Under the pieces are notes generated by a model. It ran no database searches and was not told the origin of the DNA. It was given only the letters and a program-made list of their open reading frames with translations. A DNA stretch of 11,366 nucleotides from positions 1-11,366 of the forward strand of contig CAIXDD010000367.1 in assembly GCA_903918155.1 (NCBI GenBank). Reading direction: 5' to 3'. This document shows, piece by piece, positions 8,143 through 11,366 of this stretch. The DNA is from an uncultured Hyphomicrobiales bacterium (lineage in GTDB: Bacteria > Pseudomonadota > Alphaproteobacteria > Rhizobiales > Beijerinckiaceae). A program made the translations under genes and the position numbers. Each line of letters begins with the position of its first letter. The stretch's first letter is position 1.

Positions 8143-8170
8143 CTCTTAGCAGGGGAGCGCCCGCCGACAA
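8143..8170 (-). promoter_or_regulatory. Weak candidate promoter for hisC
   Basis: Read on the minus strand, TTGTCG (8170-8165), a 16-bp spacer and TAAGAG (8148-8143) give a partial sigma-70 match in a suitable position about 50 bp upstream of the hisC start. Both boxes are imperfect. Confidence 0.25.
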
Positions 8171-8191
8171 AATGCGCCGGCAGGATTGTAT

Positions 8192-8221
8192 TTGACGACT
8201 GCGCCAGTCCACACCTATAAA
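8192..8221 (+). promoter_or_regulatory. Sigma-70-type promoter of metX-metW
   Basis: TTGACG (8192-8197) and TATAAA (8216-8221) are separated by 18 bp. The match to the housekeeping consensus is good, and the predicted start near 8228 gives a leader of about 34 nt before the metX TTG codon. I looked for a SAM-II type riboswitch, common before met genes in this class, and did not find its conserved core. Confidence 0.65.
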
Positions 8222-8231
8222 ACGCACAGAT

Positions 8232-8249
8232 TGTTCGAAAAACCGAACA
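8232..8249 (+). repeat. Inverted repeat in the metX leader
   Basis: TGTTCG (8232-8237) and CGAACA (8244-8249) flank the 6-nt AAAAAC. The repeat lies between the predicted transcription start and the ribosome binding site GAGG (8252-8255), so it may be an operator or a leader hairpin. No T run follows, which argues against a terminator. Confidence 0.5.
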
Positions 8250-8261
8250 GCGAGGTCCGCC

Positions 8262-9440
8262 TTGAGTTCATCCGCCTCAGCGTCCAGCGCCGGGGACGAA
8301 GCTAACGACCCGAGCAGCAGGGTCGTAACGCTCGAGCCCGAAAGCGGGCTCTCTATGGAATGCGGAGCGCGCCCCGCCCGCATCCAGGTGGCTTACCAGA
8401 CCTACGGGTCGCTCAACGCGGACCGCTCCAACGCGGTTCTCATCTGCCACGCCCTTACGGGGGACCAGCATGTGGCCAATCCTCATCCGATCACGCGCAA
8501 GACCGGGTGGTGGGAGGTTATGGTCGGACCGGGGCGGCCTATCGACACCAACCGCTTTTTCGTCATCTGCTCAAACGTTCTCGGCGGATGCATGGGGACG
8601 ACCGGACCTGCATCTTTCAATGCAGCGACCGGTCGGCCCTTCGGGCTGGAAATGCCGGTCGTGACCATCAAGGATATGGTCAAGGTTCAAGCCTTGCTTG
8701 TCGATCATCTCGGGATCGAGCGGCTGTTCTGCGTCGCGGGCGGCTCCATGGGCGGTATGCAGGTTCTGCAATGGGCTGCGCTTTTTCCAAAACGCGTCTT
8801 CTCGGCGCTTCCGATCGCAACAGCGGCCAGGCATTCGTCGCAAAACATCGCTTTCCATGAGGTCGGGCGCCAGGCTGTCATGGCGGACCCCAATTGGCGC
8901 GGCGGCAAATATTACGAGGCGGGAGTCAGGCCGGAAAAGGGACTGGCCGTCGCACGCATGGCCGCCCACATCACCTATATGTCCGACGATTCGCTTCATC
9001 GAAAGTTTGGTCGCAAGCTGCAAGGACGCGAATCGCCGACCTTTTCCTTTGATGCGGACTTCCAGATTGAAAGCTATCTGAGGCATCAAGGCTCCACTTT
9101 CGTCGAGCGGTTCGACGCCAACTCCTATCTCTATGTCACGCGCGCCATGGACTATTTCGATCTGGCCGCTGACTATGGGGGAGTTCTCGCCAACGCGTTC
9201 AGGCAATCGAAATCGAGATTCTGCGTCGTCTCTTTCACGTCTGACTGGCTTTTTCCGACAACCGAGTCTCGCGCGATCGTCCATGCTTTGAACGCAAGCG
9301 GAGCTTCGGTCTCTTTTGTGGAGATCGACACAAACAAGGGACACGACGCCTTTTTGCTCGACCTGCCTGAGCTATTGGCGACCACGCATGGCTTTATAGA
9401 AGCGGCGGCCTCCGCATGCGGTATTCCCGGCGCCCCATGA
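8262..9440 (+). CDS. metX: Homoserine O-acetyltransferase MetX (or succinyltransferase)
   Basis: A 392-residue alpha/beta-hydrolase-fold acyltransferase. The nucleophile elbow GGSMGGM places Ser162; the triad is completed by Asp328 (TSDWLFP) and His361 (GHDAFL). CHALTGDQH (62-70), GWWE..VGPG.PIDT and GPAS are further MetX signatures. It acylates homoserine from acetyl-CoA (some relatives use succinyl-CoA) and so commits carbon to methionine by direct sulfhydrylation or trans-sulfuration. The start is TTG at 8262, with GAGG 6 bp upstream; no ATG or GTG in frame nearby keeps the conserved N-terminal region, so the non-AUG start is probably real. The first 20 residues are Ser/Ala-rich and variable, as usual. 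It is followed after 19 bp by metW, its usual partner in Proteobacteria. Confidence 0.96.
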   Translation: MSSSASASSAGDEANDPSSRVVTLEPESGLSMECGARPARIQVAYQTYGSLNADRSNAVLICHALTGDQHVANPHPITRKTGWWEVMVGPGRPIDTNRFFVICSNVLGGCMGTTGPASFNAATGRPFGLEMPVVTIKDMVKVQALLVDHLGIERLFCVAGGSMGGMQVLQWAALFPKRVFSALPIATAARHSSQNIAFHEVGRQAVMADPNWRGGKYYEAGVRPEKGLAVARMAAHITYMSDDSLHRKFGRKLQGRESPTFSFDADFQIESYLRHQGSTFVERFDANSYLYVTRAMDYFDLAADYGGVLANAFRQSKSRFCVVSFTSDWLFPTTESRAIVHALNASGASVSFVEIDTNKGHDAFLLDLPELLATTHGFIEAAASACGIPGAP

Positions 9441-9459
9441 CCTTCACAGAGGTTCGTCG

Positions 9460-10098
9460 ATGCAAGTGAATCTGGCGGCTCCGGGCGAGAAGAAGGCGAG
9501 GCTCGACCATGCGCTGATCACGGAAATGGTGAAAGAAGGATCGCGCGTTCTCGACGTCGGCTGCAGCGACGGGGCGCTCTTGATCTTGCTGCGGGACTCC
9601 AAAAAGGTCGATGCGCGGGGCATTGAGCTCTCGCAGGTCGGGGTCAACCATTGCGTGGCGAACGGCCTGTCGGTCATTCAGGGCGACGCCGACTCGGATC
9701 TGATCGATTATCCCGACGATGTGTTCGATTACGTCATCTTGTCCCAAACGCTCCAGGCGACCCGACGCCCGAAAATCGTCCTTGAGCATATGCTCAGGAT
9801 TGGGAAGAAGGTGGTCGTATCGATTCCCAATTTCGGCCATTGGAAAATCAGGCTGCAATTGTTGTTGCGCGGCAGGATGCCTGTGACGCGCGGACTTTCG
9901 AGCCAATGGTACGACACGCAGAACATCCATTTCTGCACGATCCGAGATTTCGTGGATCTCTCCAAAACATTGGGCGCGAAAATCGAGACAGCGGTGGCGC
10001 TCGACCAATCGGGAGCGCCCATCCGTGTGAAGGCGCCCTGGTGGTTCTGGAATCTCTTCGGTGAGCAGGCGATCTTCCTGCTCACCCGGAAGGAATAG
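9460..10098 (+). CDS. metW: Methionine biosynthesis protein MetW
   Basis: A 212-residue protein with a class I methyltransferase-like fold: SAM-binding motif LDVGCSDG at 31-38, then GIELS at 54-58, and the MetW family blocks IPNFGHW (122-128), RGRMPVT, WYDTQNIHFCT (150-160) and a C-terminal WNLFGEQAIF. It is cytoplasmic. Its role in methionine synthesis is known mainly from the constant metX-metW pairing and from reports that proteobacterial MetX needs or is tuned by MetW; a methylated substrate is not established to my knowledge. ATG 9460 has AGAGG 7 bp upstream. It shares the promoter before metX. Its stop lies 3 bp from the end of the convergent ppa gene, with no terminator between, so the two transcripts probably overlap. 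Confidence 0.95.
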   Translation: MQVNLAAPGEKKARLDHALITEMVKEGSRVLDVGCSDGALLILLRDSKKVDARGIELSQVGVNHCVANGLSVIQGDADSDLIDYPDDVFDYVILSQTLQATRRPKIVLEHMLRIGKKVVVSIPNFGHWKIRLQLLLRGRMPVTRGLSSQWYDTQNIHFCTIRDFVDLSKTLGAKIETAVALDQSGAPIRVKAPWWFWNLFGEQAIFLLTRKE

Positions 10099-10101
10099 TC
10101 T

Positions 10102-10632
10102 CTATTTGGCAGCGGCGCGGTCGATCGCCTCACGGATCAATTGGCGCGCGCGGTCCGCGTCCGCCCAGCCGGTCACCTTGACCCACTTGCCCGTCTCAAG
10201 ATCCTTGTAATGGCTGAAGAAATGCTCGATTTGCTGAAGCGTGATGCTCGGCAGATCGGAATAATTCTGGACCTTTTCATAGCGACGCGTGAGCTTGTTC
10301 GAGGGAACGGCGATAATTTTCTCATCGCCGCCAGCCTCATCCTCCATCAGAAGGACGCCGACGACGCGGCAGCTCATGACCGCCCCGGGAATGATGGCGC
10401 GCGTATTTGCGATAATCACGTCGCAAGGGTCTCCATCCGCTGAAAGCGTGTGCGGAATGAACCCGTAATTCCCCGGATATCGCATGGCCGTATAAAGAAA
10501 GCGGTCCACGATCAGCGCGCCGGCTTCCTTGTCCATCTCATATTTGATGGGTTCCCCGCCAATCGGAACTTCAATGACCACATTCACTTCGTTTGGGGGA
10601 TCATTGCCGATCGAAATAGCGTCCAGGCGCAT
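10102..10632 (-). CDS. ppa: Inorganic pyrophosphatase (family I)
   Basis: A 176-residue soluble family I pyrophosphatase, the standard bacterial length. Active-site residues of the E. coli enzyme are all found one position later: Glu21, Lys30, Glu32, Arg44, Tyr52, Tyr56, Asp66, Asp68, Asp71, Asp98, Asp103, Lys105, Tyr142 and Lys143. The metal-binding signature DGDPCDV (66-72) has Cys where other members usually have Val, Leu or a similar residue, a minor variant. It hydrolyses pyrophosphate released by biosynthetic reactions to two phosphates, in the cytoplasm. I chose ATG at 10632, giving the family start MRLDAI, with GGAG 6 bp upstream; a TTG four codons earlier overlaps that ribosome binding site and is unlikely. 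The neighbouring tRNA-Gly lay upstream of it before the element entered. Confidence 0.97.
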   Translation of the reverse strand: MRLDAISIGNDPPNEVNVVIEVPIGGEPIKYEMDKEAGALIVDRFLYTAMRYPGNYGFIPHTLSADGDPCDVIIANTRAIIPGAVMSCRVVGVLLMEDEAGGDEKIIAVPSNKLTRRYEKVQNYSDLPSITLQQIEHFFSHYKDLETGKWVKVTGWADADRARQLIREAIDRAAAK

Positions 10633-10710
10633 CGCATTCTCCAAAACATCATTTCATACCGTTAGGCGCGCGAAGGCGCACCGGCAAGTTGAACTTTGAT
10701 TGTAGAGAGG

Positions 10711-10744
10711 ATCGTCAGGACGATGTTCAGTGGGGCGGCTGAAC
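10711..10744. repeat. Two back-to-back inverted repeats downstream of the tRNA fragment
   Basis: ATCGTC-AG-GACGAT (10711-10724) is followed directly by GTTCAG-N8-CTGAAC (10725-10744), and the second ends at the very base where the tRNA 3' end begins. In the minus-strand transcript the tRNA CCA end would be followed at once by this hairpin, which could act in 3' processing or termination, although no U run follows. Confidence 0.5.
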
Positions 10745-10789
10745 TGGAGCGGGCGAAGGGATTCGAACCCTCGACCCCAACCTTGGCAA
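10745..10789 (-). tRNA. 3' fragment of tRNA-Gly(GCC), element attachment site
   Basis: Read on the minus strand this is the 3' half of a tRNA: anticodon loop TTGCCAA with anticodon GCC (10787-10785), 3' anticodon strand GGTTG, variable loop GGGTC, T stem GAGGG/CCCTT around TTCGAAT, acceptor strand CGCCCGC, T and an encoded CCA. The fit to bacterial tRNA-Gly(GCC) is exact in layout. The partner strand of the anticodon stem, the D arm and the 5' acceptor strand are missing: beyond 10789 the sequence is unrelated. It is therefore not a functional tRNA. Breakage at the anticodon-loop edge is where many tyrosine integrases cross over, and the fragment is the displaced original 3' end, still next to ppa. 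The rebuilt tRNA should lie at the other end of the element. Confidence 0.9.
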
Positions 10790-10824
10790 AAAAGACATGC
10801 CTTGATTAGAGCCCGTTTTTAAAT

Positions 10825-10847
10825 GCTTTTCGTCAAGCTTTTTATTT
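10825..10847 (+). terminator. Weak hairpin followed by T run
   Basis: GCTT (10825-10828) and AAGC (10835-10838) around TTCGTC, then TTTTTATTT. The stem is only 4 bp and no gene on the plus strand precedes it, so it is probably not a working terminator; it may simply be AT-rich boundary DNA. Confidence 0.2.
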
Positions 10848-10866
10848 CCGTTTATGTTCCGTTTAT
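10846..10866. repeat. Helically phased direct repeat TTCCGTTTAT x2
   Basis: Two identical 10-mers, TTCCGTTTAT, at 10846-10855 and 10857-10866, repeat with an 11-bp period, close to one helical turn. They lie about 60 bp inside the element end, where integrase arm sites or excisionase sites often sit; that role is inference. Confidence 0.6.
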
Positions 10867-10895
10867 AATCAAAGGAATTTTATCTGACTCTGCAC

Positions 10896-10909
10896 GTTCC
10901 ATTTGGAAC
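10896..10909. repeat. Inverted repeat GTTCC-N4-GGAAC
   Basis: A perfect 5-bp dyad around ATTT, 30 bp right of the phased direct repeat. It could be a binding site for a dimeric regulator of the element. It is not the GAAC-N7-GAAC direct-repeat LexA box of Alphaproteobacteria. Confidence 0.4.
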
Positions 10910-10937
10910 CGCGCAATAAACTGATATTACGAGTGAA

Positions 10938-10956
10938 TTGCTGCTTTTAGAAGCAA
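10938..10956. repeat. Hairpin TTGCTGCT/AGAAGCAA
   Basis: Arms 10938-10945 and 10949-10956 pair at seven of eight positions around TTT. Located about 95 bp upstream of the DUF6641-like gene; function unknown. Confidence 0.4.
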
Positions 10957-11022
10957 TATGCGTTCTTGGTCTGGTTTCTGGTTTTCCGCTTTATTTCCTA
11001 TTCCAAGCCGCTTAAGTGGGAT

Positions 11023-11052
11023 TGCTGTTCACTAGGCAAGAGGAGAACAGCA
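11023..11052 (+). promoter_or_regulatory. 8-bp inverted repeat enclosing the ribosome binding site of the element gene
   Basis: TGCTGTTC (11023-11030) and GAACAGCA (11045-11052) are perfectly complementary and separated by 14 nt that include most of AGGAG (11041-11045). The right arm ends on the A of the start codon. Folded as RNA it would hold the ribosome binding site in the loop and at the stem edge; as DNA it could be an operator. Either would repress the gene that follows. No convincing promoter could be picked out just upstream. Confidence 0.55.
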
Positions 11053-11366
11053 TGTCCTTTCTCAAGTCCCTCACCTTTACCGTTAGCCCTCAGCAGATCG
11101 CTCGCAATCCCAAGCTTATGCGACGTCAGAAATTGGTGGACCGTCTGGAAGACCAGCTCCGCCTCGCTAAGGACCCCACTTATGCGCCAGTGATTCGGCG
11201 CTGGAAGCGCGCTGAGGACGGACTTAAGTCGCCCGTAGACGTCCATAAGCAGGTTCGCCCGTGGTGGCGTGCTGACGGAACGGGAAATCTCGTCCTCGTC
11301 CTCCGTAGCGGTCTGAAGACGCTTGAGCTGGAAAAGGGGAAGCCGGCTGTGATGGTCGGGTCCCAG
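11052..11366 (+). CDS. DUF6641-like protein of the integrated element (3' end outside window)
   Basis: 105 codons are open to the end of the window without a stop. The start is ATG at 11052, with AGGAG 6 bp upstream. The protein begins MSFLKSLTFT, has a basic helical stretch NPKLMRRQKLVDRLEEQLRLAKD (about 19-41), then VRPWWRADGTGNLVLVLRSGLKTLELEKGKPAV (about 68-100). The Lys/Arg-x-PWW block, the R-x-G-x-K strand and LELEKGK match my memory of the DUF6641 family, which has about 140-150 residues, so some 40 residues probably lie outside. The family has no function known to me and occurs often on plasmids, phages and islands. No signal peptide or membrane segment is visible; the first part is strongly basic, which would suit nucleic-acid or protein binding. 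The gene lies at the integrase-distal end of the element, where cargo genes are common. Confidence 0.65.
   Translation, partial: MSFLKSLTFTVSPQQIARNPKLMRRQKLVDRLEDQLRLAKDPTYAPVIRRWKRAEDGLKSPVDVHKQVRPWWRADGTGNLVLVLRSGLKTLELEKGKPAVMVGSQ

Larger units (their letters stand above)
10790..11366. mobile_element. Left end of an element integrated in tRNA-Gly (continues beyond window)
   Basis: Sequence on this side of the tRNA break is no longer tRNA. Its first 260 bp are clearly more AT-rich than the chromosomal genes to the left and carry several short repeats, before a gene with DUF6641-like sequence starts at 11052. No integrase, replication or conjugation gene is visible, so whether it is a prophage, genomic island or ICE cannot be said. 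The tRNA fragment orientation shows that the ppa side is the chromosomal flank and the element extends rightward. The integrase is expected near the intact tRNA at the other end. Confidence 0.8.

Noticed and set aside
8095..8261. SAM-II riboswitch before metX
   Set aside because: The conserved core of that class was looked for and not found; only a short dyad is present.
10896..10909. LexA box in the element
   Set aside because: The alphaproteobacterial SOS box is a direct repeat of GTTC or GAAC with 7-bp spacing, whereas this is an inverted repeat with other spacing.
10966..11246. Frames of 75 and 82 residues overlapping the element gene
   Set aside because: They lie in other frames of the DUF6641-like gene, which has the ribosome binding site and the family resemblance.
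10745..11366. A group I intron in the anticodon loop of tRNA-Gly
   Set aside because: Such introns do sit in anticodon loops, but the 5' half of the tRNA is not found anywhere in the remaining 577 bp, and a protein-like frame with its own ribosome binding site lies there instead. A tRNA-targeting element fits better.

Overview
The window looks like core chromosome of an alphaproteobacterium of the order Hyphomicrobiales (Rhizobiales), with the edge of an integrated element at its right end. The evidence is the DUF4167 protein, which is typical of this group, lying between prmC and clpB; the alphaproteobacterial style of FtsE/FtsX; the metX-metW pair; and moderately high GC with strong GGAG-type ribosome binding sites. 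A relative of the Beijerinckiaceae/Methylocystaceae is a guess, not a result.

Left block, rightward (1-6013): the 3' end of prmC (release-factor methyltransferase); a DUF4167 protein with an acidic and arginine-rich low-complexity tail, closed by a clear Rho-independent terminator; clpB, a disaggregase with a long leader that may hide its Shine-Dalgarno sequence in a hairpin; then ftsE and ftsX, overlapping genes for the division ABC transporter-like complex.

Middle block, leftward (6031-8094): hisC followed by a tyrA-type prephenate/arogenate dehydrogenase. Both can act at the end of tyrosine synthesis, and HisC also acts in histidine synthesis. This pair meets ftsX tail to tail. From a shared 167-bp control region the metX-metW operon runs rightward (8262-10098) and makes the acylated homoserine used for methionine synthesis. 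metW ends 3 bp from the convergent end of ppa, the inorganic pyrophosphatase.

Right end (10633-11366): upstream of ppa lies a 45-nt 3' fragment of a tRNA-Gly(GCC) gene on the minus strand, broken exactly at the edge of the anticodon loop. Beyond it the sequence turns AT-rich and rich in inverted repeats, and a gene resembling DUF6641 proteins begins and runs off the window. This is the signature of one end of an integrative element (prophage, genomic island or ICE) inserted in tRNA-Gly. The geometry predicts that the element extends to the right and that the rebuilt tRNA-Gly, probably with the integrase, lies at its far end outside the window. No defence system, CRISPR array, IS element or complete novel system is visible; the element boundary is the place most likely to lead to something new.
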